Below are positions 15,383 to 22,800 of a stretch of 64,000 nt of DNA, piece by piece. The number at the start of each line of letters is the position of its first letter. Position 1 is the first letter of the stretch. The translations under genes and the position numbers were made by a program. Source of the DNA: Avichristensenella sp031550535 (GTDB lineage: Bacteria > Bacillota > Clostridia > Christensenellales > Aristaeellaceae); assembly GCA_031550535.1 (NCBI GenBank), contig JAVBOM010000030.1, forward strand, positions 1 through 64,000, written 5' to 3'. The notes under the pieces were generated by a model. That model saw nothing but the letters and a program-made list of their open reading frames with translations. It was not told the origin of the DNA and did not search any database.

Positions 15383-15397
15383 CGTTTGGTGAGGAGG
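15379..15397 (+). repeat. 19-bp direct repeat, right of the toxin-antitoxin module
   Basis: Identical to 14709-14727. This copy includes the GAGGAGG ribosome site of the DJ-1-like gene, which suggests that the module was inserted into the leader of that gene with duplication of the target. Confidence 0.8.
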
Positions 15398-15407
15398 GGA
15401 AATCCAA

Positions 15408-15989
15408 ATGAAAAAAGTCGCCGTATTGATCTACGACAAGTTCTGCAATTTTGAGTTCAGTGTTGCGCTTGAGATGCTGGCAATGGCGGAAAAACCAATC
15501 ACGGTGTTTGCAAAGTCGCTGGCCCCCGTCCGAAGCGAGGAGGGCCTTCTGGCGGTTGCGGAAACGACGATCGACTGCCTGAACATTGACGAATATGACG
15601 CTTTGCTGCTCACCGGCGCCGCCGATTTGCGGGAAGCCGCGGAGGATGATGCTGTGCTGGCCTTTATCAAGCAATTTGACCGGCCTGACATGATCATCGG
15701 CGCGATTTCCATTGCCCCGCTTTTTCTGATGAAGCTGGGCATGCTGGACGGAAAGCGGTTTATGATCGGCGTCAACAAAGAGGATCTTCTGGAAGAGGGT
15801 TTCACCTATGAGGACATGGAACGGATGGTGGACTGGGACGAAAGCGTGAGAAAGCCTATCCCGGAGGGATACATTCAGGAGGGCAACATCATTACATCCG
15901 TATCCTATGGATTCATAAAGTGGGCCATCGCGTTTGGCCGCGCGCTTGGGCTGGAGGTGTACCCGAAGTCGTTCGGGCTGGAGGGGTAG
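15408..15989 (+). CDS. DJ-1/PfpI-family protein lacking the nucleophile cysteine
   Basis: A 193-residue protein of the DJ-1/PfpI (class I glutamine amidotransferase-like) superfamily: MKKVAVLIYDKFCNFEFS with the conserved Glu, LLLTGAADLREA, and the elbow IIGAISIAP. At the elbow the family has a catalytic Cys (AICxGP); here the residue is Ser (AISIAP), so glyoxalase or chaperone chemistry through that Cys is not expected. A binding or regulatory role, or a serine-based activity, is possible. The ribosome site lies in the 19-bp repeat. The stop codon TAG lies at the edge of a partial family A unit. Confidence 0.8.
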   Translation: MKKVAVLIYDKFCNFEFSVALEMLAMAEKPITVFAKSLAPVRSEEGLLAVAETTIDCLNIDEYDALLLTGAADLREAAEDDAVLAFIKQFDRPDMIIGAISIAPLFLMKLGMLDGKRFMIGVNKEDLLEEGFTYEDMERMVDWDESVRKPIPEGYIQEGNIITSVSYGFIKWAIAFGRALGLEVYPKSFGLEG

Positions 15990-16016
15990 GGATTCCCGGC
16001 GGCCCCATTGTGGCGC
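15981..16016 (+). repeat. Family A partial unit between DJ-1-like and AEC genes
   Basis: GGGTAGGGATTCCCGGCGG, then a TGGCGC remnant. It supplies the TAG stop of the DJ-1-like gene and ends at the stop of the convergent AEC transporter gene. Confidence 0.6.
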
Positions 16017-16017
16017 G

Positions 16018-17070
16018 CTATATCGCCCCCAAAATCAGCGCGTACACCGGGATCGCCAGCAGCCCCGCCAGCGTGGACAGCGCGATACCGCCCGCCGCGT
16101 AGCCCGCGTCGCCGCCGTGCTCCTGCGCCCACAGGCAGCTCTGCGTCTGCGCGGGCATGCCCGCCTGCAGGAAGAACACGCCGAGCGTGCCGGACGGCAG
16201 GCCCATCAGCAGGCAGAGCGGCAGACATAGCGCGGGGCCGAGCAGGCACCGGCCAAAGAGCATCGCGCCGTAGCCCTTTTGCCACTTTATACCGCCGAGG
16301 CGGCGCGGCTTCGAAGAATCGGGCGCCGCAGAGGGATTCCGCAAGGAATCCTTATTTGCAGTCAGCATGGCGCACAGCGTCGTGCCGATGAAGAGCATGG
16401 ACAGCGGCGTCACCATGCCGCCCAGGTATCCGGCGGTGGTCATGACGATCTCCGGCGGGTCAAAGCCCATCAGGACGAGGGCCACGCTCACCAGCACCGT
16501 GATGAGCGGGGGCGAGGCCAACCGCGCGGCCAAGCGGGAGGGCTTCCTTGCGGAAGCCCCGGATGGCGCCCGATTCTTCGAATCAGCTCCGCCGTCGTTG
16601 CGCGGGGCCGCGCCGCCGTCCCGGGCCACGGCGGGCGCGCCGATCAGCCACCAGAACAGCGTGTTGACCAGATAATACAGCAGCACGACGGGCACCGCGC
16701 CCTCCCCGAACATGGCGCGGCATACCGGCATGCCCACAAAGACGGAATTGCCGAACGTGAACAGCGCGCGGAACACGCCCTGCCGCCCTGTGGGGATGTT
16801 CATCCACTGCACGAGGAAGCTGGAGACGATGTACATCGACGCGATGACGACGAACGGCACCAGCAGGTTCAGCAGGCTGCCCATCAGCATGTCCCGCGTG
16901 TAATTGCCCATGATGTTGGAAAAAATAAGGCCGGGCATGCCGATGCGCAGCGTGATCCGGGAGAGCACCGTCTGCGCGTTCGAACCCAGCCAGCCCTTGA
17001 GCTGAAAGACGTATCCGATGGCAATCAGAATGAAAATCACGGCGACGATTTTGACCGCGCTGAAGAACAT
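16018..17070 (-). CDS. AEC-family transporter with two in-frame family A units
   Basis: A 350-residue auxin-efflux-carrier-family permease, a cytoplasmic-membrane secondary transporter; substrates in bacteria are usually malate or other carboxylates. It has the usual two five-helix halves: FFSAVKIVAVIFILIAIGY, RIGMPGLIFSNI and FGNSVFVGMPV in the first, FFLQAGMPAQTQSCLWAQE in the second. The hydrophilic linkers at residues 159-179 and 238-258 are each encoded by a 63-bp family A unit, in opposite orientations. Both fall in loops, so the membrane topology is kept. Without them the length (about 308) matches the family. The ATG at 17070 follows GAGGCGG; upstream open sequence belongs to family D repeats. 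Confidence 0.88.
   Translation of the reverse strand: MFFSAVKIVAVIFILIAIGYVFQLKGWLGSNAQTVLSRITLRIGMPGLIFSNIMGNYTRDMLMGSLLNLLVPFVVIASMYIVSSFLVQWMNIPTGRQGVFRALFTFGNSVFVGMPVCRAMFGEGAVPVVLLYYLVNTLFWWLIGAPAVARDGGAAPRNDGGADSKNRAPSGASARKPSRLAARLASPPLITVLVSVALVLMGFDPPEIVMTTAGYLGGMVTPLSMLFIGTTLCAMLTANKDSLRNPSAAPDSSKPRRLGGIKWQKGYGAMLFGRCLLGPALCLPLCLLMGLPSGTLGVFFLQAGMPAQTQSCLWAQEHGGDAGYAAGGIALSTLAGLLAIPVYALILGAI
16296..16358 (-). repeat. Family A unit inside the AEC gene (copy 1)
   Basis: Minus orientation, so the gene reads the forward unit in frame 3 (NKDSLRNPSAAPDSSKPRR). Hairpins GGATTCC/GGAATCC and GCTTCGAAGAATC are present. Confidence 0.92.
16534..16596 (+). repeat. Family A unit inside the AEC gene (copy 2)
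   Basis: Opposite orientation to copy 1, read in reverse frame 1 (DGGADSKNRAPSGASARKPSR). The TAA that the unit normally has in this frame (CCA-TAA) is changed to CCA-TCC. Hairpin 1 is compensated (GGCTTCC/GGAAGCC). Confidence 0.92.
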
Positions 17071-17157
17071 GCGCCCGCCTCGCTTTCGTTGGCAAATGTG
17101 TGATCTTCTGTACACGGGCAGGGAGAGAAGGCAGGAAGGGACTCGTCCACCAACCCA

Positions 17158-17434
17158 GGGGAGGGTTGGTGGGGTTGGCCAACCCCTCCAACGCAATGGC
17201 GCCGGGGCAAGCCCCACGCCACGCCGCCATCCCGCGCGCAAAGCGCCGCGACAGCCAAAAGGGGAGGTTTGGAGGGGTTGGCAAACCCCTTCATACGCAA
17301 TCAGCCCCGGCGGCGTGTACGGCGGGGCGCCGATCCCGGGACCCAGTCCCGCAGGACTGGTCCCGGGATCATTTCCATCGTTCCCGGAGCCGCCCGGAAA
17401 TCCCAGAGGATTTCAGGCTCCGTCCCCCGTCCCT
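17158..17434 (+). repeat. Family D repeat, copy 1 plus a partial duplicate
   Basis: The core 17261-17434 matches the reverse complement of 47768-47940 over about 175 bp. It contains three strong hairpins: GAGGGGTT.GC/AACCCCTT, TCCCGGGACC.AGTCC/GGACTGGTCCCGGGA, and GGAGCC.CCGGAAATCC/GGATTTCAGGCTCC. A shorter, diverged copy of its start occurs at 17158-17215. It occupies most of the 415-base gap between the AEC and aspartate kinase genes. No gene seen. Confidence 0.75.
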
Positions 17435-17461
17435 CCAAACTCGTCAAAAACCTCAGTTTTT

Positions 17462-17488
17462 GACGAAAGGGGCGCAAAAGCGCCCCTA
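17462..17488 (-). terminator. Terminator of the aspartate kinase gene
   Basis: On the minus strand, AGGGGCGC-TTTT-GCGCCCCT followed by TTCGTC. It overlaps the stop codon region at 17486. Confidence 0.7.
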
Positions 17489-18796
17489 TTCCACAAACGC
17501 CGCGTAGATTGCCCGCACAGCCGTTTCAAACTCGCTCTCGTCCACACCCACGATGATGTTCAGCTCGCTGGAGCCCTGGTCGATCATCCGCACGTTGACG
17601 CCCGCGTGCATCAGCGCCGCGAACAGCTTCGCCGACGTGCCGCGCTGGCGGACCATGCCGCGCCCCACGGTGGCGATCAGGGCCAGGTGCTCCTTCACAT
17701 CCACGCTGTCCGGGTCGGTCAGCTCGTGGATGCGCTGCACCAGCGCCTTCTGCTTGTCGCCAAGCTGCTTTTCCTCCACCACCACGCACAGCGTGTCAAT
17801 GCCGGACGGCATGTGCTCAAAGGAGATGCCCTGCTCCTCGATGGCCTGCAGCACGCGGCGGCCAAAGCCCAACTCCGCGTTCATCAGCGCCTTTTCCACC
17901 GTGATGACGCGGAAGCCCTTGTGCCCCGCGATGCCGGTGATCGTGGAATCGATGGTGTCGGCCTGGGGCACAATGCGCGTGCCCGGGTGCTCGGGGTGGA
18001 CGGTGGAGCGGATGTTGACGGGGATGCCCGCCTTGCGCACGGGGAAAACCGCTTCCTCATGCAGCACGGACGCGCCCATATAGGACAGCTCGCGCAGCTC
18101 GCGGTAGGTCAGGCAGTCGATGTGCTTGGGGTTTTTGACGATGCGTGGATCCGCCATCAGGAAGCCGGTCACGTCAGTCCAGTTTTCGTACAGCGAGGCG
18201 AGCGCGGCCCGCGCGACGAGCGCGCCCGTCACGTCCGAGCCGCCGCGCGAGAATGTCCGGATCCTGCCGTCGGGCATGCTGCCGTAAAAGCCGGGGACGA
18301 CGGCGTGTTCGTGGTCGCGCAGGGCCATGCGGCACAGGCTGTTCGTGCACTCGGTGTCCAGTTTGCCCTCGGAATCAAAGCAGATGATGTCGGCCGCGTC
18401 CAAAAAATCCCAGCCGAGGTATTCGGACAGCAAAAGGCCGCATAAATATTCGCCCCGGCTGGCGACGAAGTCGGGCGTTTTCTCTTCCGGGATGCGGTCG
18501 CGGATGCCCCGCAGGGCGACGCACCACGCGTCCGACAGGGACAGCGACTCGGCGATCTCCGCGTAGCGCGCCTCAATGCGCTCAAATGGCTCGTCAAACG
18601 CGTTGCCGGCGGAGGCCAGCTTATGGCACTGCAGCAGCAGGTCGGTCACCTTATCATCGCCGTCAAAGCGCTTGCCCGGCGCGGACGGAATCACGTACCG
18701 CCTGGCCGGGTCCGCATGTAAAATGGACGCGACGTTCTGAAAGCGCGCCGCGTCGCAGAGCGAGCTGCCGCCGAATTTGGTCACGATGATGGACAT
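17486..18796 (-). CDS. lysC: Aspartate kinase
   Basis: A 436-residue aspartokinase that phosphorylates L-aspartate with ATP, the first step towards Lys, Thr, Met and diaminopimelate. KFGGSSL at residues 7-13 is the kinase signature, FSRGGSDVTGALVA lies near residue 195, and two ACT domains for amino-acid feedback fill the C-terminal third (ITVEKALMNAELGF...; LIATVGRGM.R..GTSAKLFAAL). The length fits the monofunctional clostridial type with an insertion in the kinase domain. No lysine riboswitch is visible upstream; instead three tandem family A units sit in the leader. Monocistronic, with its own terminator. Confidence 0.93.
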   Translation of the reverse strand: MSIIVTKFGGSSLCDAARFQNVASILHADPARRYVIPSAPGKRFDGDDKVTDLLLQCHKLASAGNAFDEPFERIEARYAEIAESLSLSDAWCVALRGIRDRIPEEKTPDFVASRGEYLCGLLLSEYLGWDFLDAADIICFDSEGKLDTECTNSLCRMALRDHEHAVVPGFYGSMPDGRIRTFSRGGSDVTGALVARAALASLYENWTDVTGFLMADPRIVKNPKHIDCLTYRELRELSYMGASVLHEEAVFPVRKAGIPVNIRSTVHPEHPGTRIVPQADTIDSTITGIAGHKGFRVITVEKALMNAELGFGRRVLQAIEEQGISFEHMPSGIDTLCVVVEEKQLGDKQKALVQRIHELTDPDSVDVKEHLALIATVGRGMVRQRGTSAKLFAALMHAGVNVRMIDQGSSELNIIVGVDESEFETAVRAIYAAFVE

Positions 18797-18820
18797 GGGA
18801 TCACTCCGTTTCGTTGTACC

Positions 18821-19009
18821 GAGGTAAGGATTCCTTGCGGAATCCTCTTATGGCGCCCGATTTTTCAAATCAGCGCCGCCGTCTAGGTAAGGATTCCTTG
18901 CGGAATGCTCTTGTGGCGCCCGGTTTTTCAAATCAGCGCCGCCGCTTAGGTAAGGATTCCTTGCGGAATCCTCTTGTGGCGCCCGGTTTTCAAAACCGCG
19001 CCGCCGCCG
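18821..19009 (+). repeat. Family A, three tandem 63-bp units
   Basis: Units 18821-18883, 18884-18946 and 18947-19009 are perfectly head to tail and differ at few positions. Several changes are compensatory in the second stem (GATTT/AAATC becomes GGTTT/AAACC in unit 3). They lie in the leader of aspartate kinase. The rest of 19010-19308 holds only the candidate promoter below. Confidence 0.95.
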
Positions 19010-19225
19010 TGCAAGCCATACCGCAAAATTCGTTTTGGTACAGCGTATGATACGCCGGACGCGCGGGTGCGCATACGCCGGAGGCCCCGGATCAGATGAA
19101 TGATTCAACTATTTTACCACAAAAAGATGCATTTGGGAATCGAAATTTTCCCCGCGCGGGCTGGTTTGGGCGCAAAGAATGGAACACCCTGGCGAAGGCC
19201 GTGGGATTAAGGGGAAGAACTTGCC

Positions 19226-19254
19226 TTTACGGCGGACAAAAAGGGGCGTATAAT
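19226..19254 (+). promoter_or_regulatory. Candidate promoter for the HipA-like gene
   Basis: A consensus TATAAT (19249-19254) with a weak -35 TTTACG (19226-19231), 17 bases apart. Transcription would cross the family A unit at 19309-19371 before the gene. Confidence 0.45.
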
Positions 19255-19308
19255 CAATAGGATGCGGGAGGATTTTTTTCGAAGGCCCCATGGTTCGGTT
19301 TTTTCGGA

Positions 19309-19371
19309 GACGGCGGCGCTGATTGGCACAATCGGGCGTCATAAGGGGCTTTCGTATGGAATCCTTACCTC
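19309..19371 (-). repeat. Family A unit upstream of the HipA-like gene
   Basis: Complete 63-bp unit in minus orientation, ending 28 bases before the start codon, partly diverged in hairpin 1 (GGGGCTTTCGTATGGAATCC). Confidence 0.85.
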
Positions 19372-19398
19372 TTCTCGCCGCGACGGGAGGTGAACGGC

Positions 19399-20418
19399 AT
19401 GGAATACCTGCTCTATAGCGACGACGCGCGCGTGGCGTCCTTTGTGTACGCGCGCGGCACCATCCAGGCCTTCCGGCCGGAAAAGCCCGCGCTGCTGCCG
19501 ATGCAGATACGGGACGCCTCTGCCGAGATGTTCGCCCTGTGGCTGCAGGACCGCGCCATCGACCTGACGACGCTGGTGCACCGCAAGCTGATGCAGGCGC
19601 TGGTGGGCAGCCGGGACCGCGTGGCCGTGGCCATCGCGACGAACATGTTCAGCATCACGGACGCGTTCACCTGCTTTCCGGAGGGGGAGTTTGTCCCGCG
19701 CGATCAGCTCTGGAGCGAGGACGCGCAGGACGCGGTGAGCGACTTTGTGCTCGTCTCCAGCGATACGTCGCTCAGGCTCCGCACGCACATCACCCCCAAC
19801 GCGTCCACGGACGGCAGCTTCCCCAAGACCTGGAAATACGAAAAGGGTGAATGGTGGCTGTATAAAATCCAGAGCGCCGAGGCGACGAACAGCGAGTACG
19901 CCATCGCGCGGGCCCTTAACGCCGTGGGGTGGGACGCGGCCGTGTACGCGCGCGTCCGGGGGAAACGAACGCGCATCAGGACACGTAACTTTGTGGGCGC
20001 GGGCGAGTTTTTCGAGCCGTATGACTCGCTACGCTACTGTTTTTCCGACCGGCGCGACCGTGACGCGGTGATCTACGCAAACATCGGGTCGATGGGCGCG
20101 GAGTTTGAGCGGGCGTTCCGCCGGATTCTGCTGGCGGACGCGCTGTTCATGAATGCGGACCGCCACATGCGCAACTTCGGCGTCATCCGGTCGTCCGGGA
20201 CCGGAGAGATCCTGCGCCTCGCGCCAAACTTTGACAATAACCAGGCATACAAGGCCATTCGGGGCGTTCCGTACAGCCCGGCCATGCTGCGGCTGTTTGA
20301 GCGGGAGTTCGGCCTGACGGGCGAGGACCGGGACAGCCTTCGCGCGCTGATCGAGGCGTGCGGGGACATCGCCTACCTTGCGGACGCACGGGCCGCCGCC
20401 ATGGCGTTTCTCGGGTGA
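19399..20418 (+). CDS. Solitary HipA-like serine/threonine kinase
   Basis: A 339-residue protein whose C-terminal half has the HipA kinase core: a Lys in WWLYKIQS (near residue 155), the catalytic loop NADRHMRNFG (near residue 255) and the metal-binding FDNN (near residue 277). HipA kinases phosphorylate proteins such as glutamyl-tRNA synthetase and cause growth arrest. No HipB-like antitoxin adjoins it, and the first 130 residues do not look like the usual HipA N-terminal domain. It may therefore belong to the stand-alone HipA-like kinases rather than a toxin-antitoxin pair. The ATG at 19399 follows GGGAGG by 8 bases; a GTG at 19390 is an alternative. A long family A unit follows the stop. 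Confidence 0.78.
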   Translation: MEYLLYSDDARVASFVYARGTIQAFRPEKPALLPMQIRDASAEMFALWLQDRAIDLTTLVHRKLMQALVGSRDRVAVAIATNMFSITDAFTCFPEGEFVPRDQLWSEDAQDAVSDFVLVSSDTSLRLRTHITPNASTDGSFPKTWKYEKGEWWLYKIQSAEATNSEYAIARALNAVGWDAAVYARVRGKRTRIRTRNFVGAGEFFEPYDSLRYCFSDRRDRDAVIYANIGSMGAEFERAFRRILLADALFMNADRHMRNFGVIRSSGTGEILRLAPNFDNNQAYKAIRGVPYSPAMLRLFEREFGLTGEDRDSLRALIEACGDIAYLADARAAAMAFLG

Positions 20419-20440
20419 AAGGCAGTTCCCGGGCTTTTGT

Positions 20441-20527
20441 GGCGGCGGCGCTGATGCGAAGAATCGGGCGCGGCGGGGATTTGATAATCCACGCCATCAA
20501 GAGGATTCCGCAAGGAATCCTTGCCTC
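20441..20527 (-). repeat. Family A element, 87-bp three-hairpin variant
   Basis: The normal unit with about 24 extra bases inserted inside the GGCGCC arm, adding a third hairpin (GGGATTTGATAATCC). The same variant recurs at 26109-26195 and 48321-48408. Length 87 is again a multiple of 3. Confidence 0.85.
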
Positions 20528-20610
20528 TGGAATGTAAACAAACGTTGAATCCCGCGCCCCGCCGATTGACAAGCGTGCCGGGGCTCGCGTAAGATAAGGA
20601 AGCAAAAAGT

Positions 20611-20638
20611 GGAAAGGATTTCTTGAGAAATCCTTTAT
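20611..20638 (+). repeat. Family A half-unit (hairpin 1 only)
   Basis: AAAGGATTTC-TTGA-GAAATCCTTT, a perfect 10-bp stem, 39 bases before the beta-helix gene. It may act as a leader hairpin. Confidence 0.65.
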
Positions 20639-20676
20639 ACTTCCATTGAGAAACCATCGCGCGGAAAGGAACTGAC

Positions 20677-22587
20677 ATGCGTTTTCGATATATTCCGGGC
20701 CTGTTCATCCTGCTGGCGCTGCTGCTTCTGCCGCTGTGCGCCTCCGAGGTAGGGATTTCTTGCGAAATCCCCTGGATGGCGGGGATTTTCCAAATCCGCG
20801 CCGCCTCCGCGGTGGCCGGCGAGGACATCTACCTGGCCGAATACGGGAACGACGCGGAGAGCGGCTCGTTTGAAGCGCCGCTGCGCACGCTGCGGGAGGC
20901 GCTGTACCGCCTGACCCAGCGGAAGAACGCGGAGGAAGTCACCGTCTGGATGATGAGCGGCACGTATGTGGTGGACGAAAGCCTGTTCATTGGCGACCAT
21001 ATGCTGGACAACGTGTCGTTCCGCGCCGCACCGGGGGAAACGCCGGTCATCACCGGCGCCGTGCCCGTCACCGGCTGGACAGAGAACAGCCTGATGGGCC
21101 GGATCGTCTGGACCGCGCCGCTGCAGGCGAAGTCGCTGCGCGCGCTGTACGGCGACGACGGGCCCAGGCAGATCTCGCGCTGGCCCAAGGAGGGCACGCT
21201 GAAGGCCAAGGGCCCGCTGGAGAAAGCCGAGAACAAGTTCGACATGCAGCAGGGGTTTTACGCGAACGCGGCGGACTTGCCCGCTTCGCTCACCGGCGCG
21301 ACGCTGCGGCTTGTGCACTGGTGGAAGGACGAGCTGTCCGATGTGATGTGGAGCGATTCCTCGACGGGCCTGGTGGCGCTGAACCGGCCGATGTCCATGA
21401 CGGTCGCCGCCGGGGACCGGTACTGGTTTGAAAACGTGATGGGGCTGTCGATGGACCCGGGCGAGTGGGCGTACGACGCCGTAAACGGCATGATCTCCTA
21501 CGCGCCGCGCGAGGGGGAAACGATCGGCAGCACACCGCTGTACGCGGGCGTGACCGAGCGCCTGCTGACGCTGACCAACGCGTCAAACGTCACGTTTGAG
21601 GGCATCACGTTCGCGCGGACCGGCTGGAGCATCCCGCTGTACGGCGCGTACAGCGACTTTCCGCAGGCCGCCTACGACGTGGACACCGCCATTCTCATCA
21701 ACGCGGCCGACAACATCACCTTTACGGGTTGCACGTTCCGGGATATCGGCGCGGGGTGCGTCCGGTTTGACTACAATGTCCGGGATTCCGTGGTCACCGG
21801 GTGCCTGTTTGAAAACATCGGCGCGCAGGCGGTCTACGTCCACGGCAGAAACGTGCTGAACGACCCGATGGCGACGACCGGCATTTCCATTGACAACAAC
21901 CACGTCAGCGGCTACGGCAAAAACTTCCTGAATGCGGCGGCGGTGCTGATTGTCCACGCGAATGGCGTGACAGTCGCCAACAACGAGATCCATAACGGCA
22001 CCTACACGGCCATCTCCGCCGGGTGGGTGTGGGGGAGCGACTATAACGCGACGTATAACATCAGCATACGGGACAACTGGCTGTACAATATCGGCCAGAG
22101 CGTACTCAGCGACATGGGGGCCATCTACCTGCTGGGTGTGCAGCCGGGCACAGTGGTCAGCGGGAACGTCATCCACGATGTCAACTCCTTCGACTACGGC
22201 GGCTGGGGTATTTACCTGGACGAGGGATCGGACAGCATCACCGTGACGAATAACCTGGTGTACCGCTGCTCGGCGCAGGGTTTCCACCAGCACAGCGGCG
22301 GGTATAACACGGTGGTGAACAACATTTTCGCGTTCAATTTGGACGGGCAGGTCGGCGCGTCGGGCCCGGGCACGTTTCTGCTGGACAAGAACATCCTGGC
22401 GGGCGGCAGCTATCTGAAGAAGATAGATGGCGGCACCATCCAGGTGGGCAGCAATGTGGAGGAGGTCGGCGAAGGGCTGTTCGTGGACGCGGCGGGCGGC
22501 AACTTCTCCGTGATCGACAGCCCGGTGCTACAGGCGAAGGGGTTTGTGCCGTGGGTGTATATGGCGGGGCGGTATTTTTCTTTTTAG
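20677..22587 (+). CDS. Secreted right-handed parallel beta-helix protein
   Basis: A 636-residue exported protein. Residues 1-22 form a signal peptide (MRFRYIPG, then a Leu-rich core ending LPLCA). Residues 24-44 are a family A unit (20746-20808), placed between the signal peptide and the mature domain. The mature part begins with DIYLAEYGNDAESG..PLRTLREAL, typical of pectate-lyase-fold carbohydrate-active proteins. It then has many parallel beta-helix coils with the N-rich pattern ITFTGCTFRDIG / VVTGCLFENIG / ISIDNNHVSGYG. The substrate is probably a polysaccharide (inference). The ribosome site GAAAGGAA is good. It has no enzyme partner alongside. Confidence 0.85.
   Translation: MRFRYIPGLFILLALLLLPLCASEVGISCEIPWMAGIFQIRAASAVAGEDIYLAEYGNDAESGSFEAPLRTLREALYRLTQRKNAEEVTVWMMSGTYVVDESLFIGDHMLDNVSFRAAPGETPVITGAVPVTGWTENSLMGRIVWTAPLQAKSLRALYGDDGPRQISRWPKEGTLKAKGPLEKAENKFDMQQGFYANAADLPASLTGATLRLVHWWKDELSDVMWSDSSTGLVALNRPMSMTVAAGDRYWFENVMGLSMDPGEWAYDAVNGMISYAPREGETIGSTPLYAGVTERLLTLTNASNVTFEGITFARTGWSIPLYGAYSDFPQAAYDVDTAILINAADNITFTGCTFRDIGAGCVRFDYNVRDSVVTGCLFENIGAQAVYVHGRNVLNDPMATTGISIDNNHVSGYGKNFLNAAAVLIVHANGVTVANNEIHNGTYTAISAGWVWGSDYNATYNISIRDNWLYNIGQSVLSDMGAIYLLGVQPGTVVSGNVIHDVNSFDYGGWGIYLDEGSDSITVTNNLVYRCSAQGFHQHSGGYNTVVNNIFAFNLDGQVGASGPGTFLLDKNILAGGSYLKKIDGGTIQVGSNVEEVGEGLFVDAAGGNFSVIDSPVLQAKGFVPWVYMAGRYFSF
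20746..20808 (+). repeat. Family A unit at the signal-peptide junction
   Basis: Complete unit read in forward frame 1 (EVGISCEIPWMAGIFQIRAAS). Hairpin 1 GGGATTTC/GAAATCCC is perfect. Confidence 0.93.
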
Positions 22588-22705
22588 CAGGGCCAAAACA
22601 TTTCTGCCCTGGGGGAACGGGGGCCGTACATGCCGCTGGGTCTGATTTAAGGCGAAAGGCTGCGGCCTCTCGCGCTCTCTGGGGTTTGCCCCTCCCCCGC
22701 CCAAC

Positions 22706-22734
22706 TTGACGATTTCTGTCATATCAGGTATGCT
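22706..22734 (+). promoter_or_regulatory. Promoter of the nucleotidyltransferase-PqqD-radical SAM cluster
   Basis: TTGACG (22706-22711), a 17-base spacer and TATGCT (22729-22734), 67 bases before the start codon. The rest of 22588-22700 shows no further signal. Confidence 0.7.
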
Positions 22735-22800
22735 TACACGGCACACGGGGCGCACCCAAAGGGGACACCCCACAGGGGTAACCCCCAAAGGAGGCGTGCC

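Noticed and set aside
18821..19009. CRISPR-like array
   Set aside because: The tandem units abut with no unique spacers, and no cas genes are in the window.
18797..19398. Lysine riboswitch before aspartate kinase
   Set aside because: The leader is filled by three repeat units; none of the conserved lysine-riboswitch junction sequence is visible.
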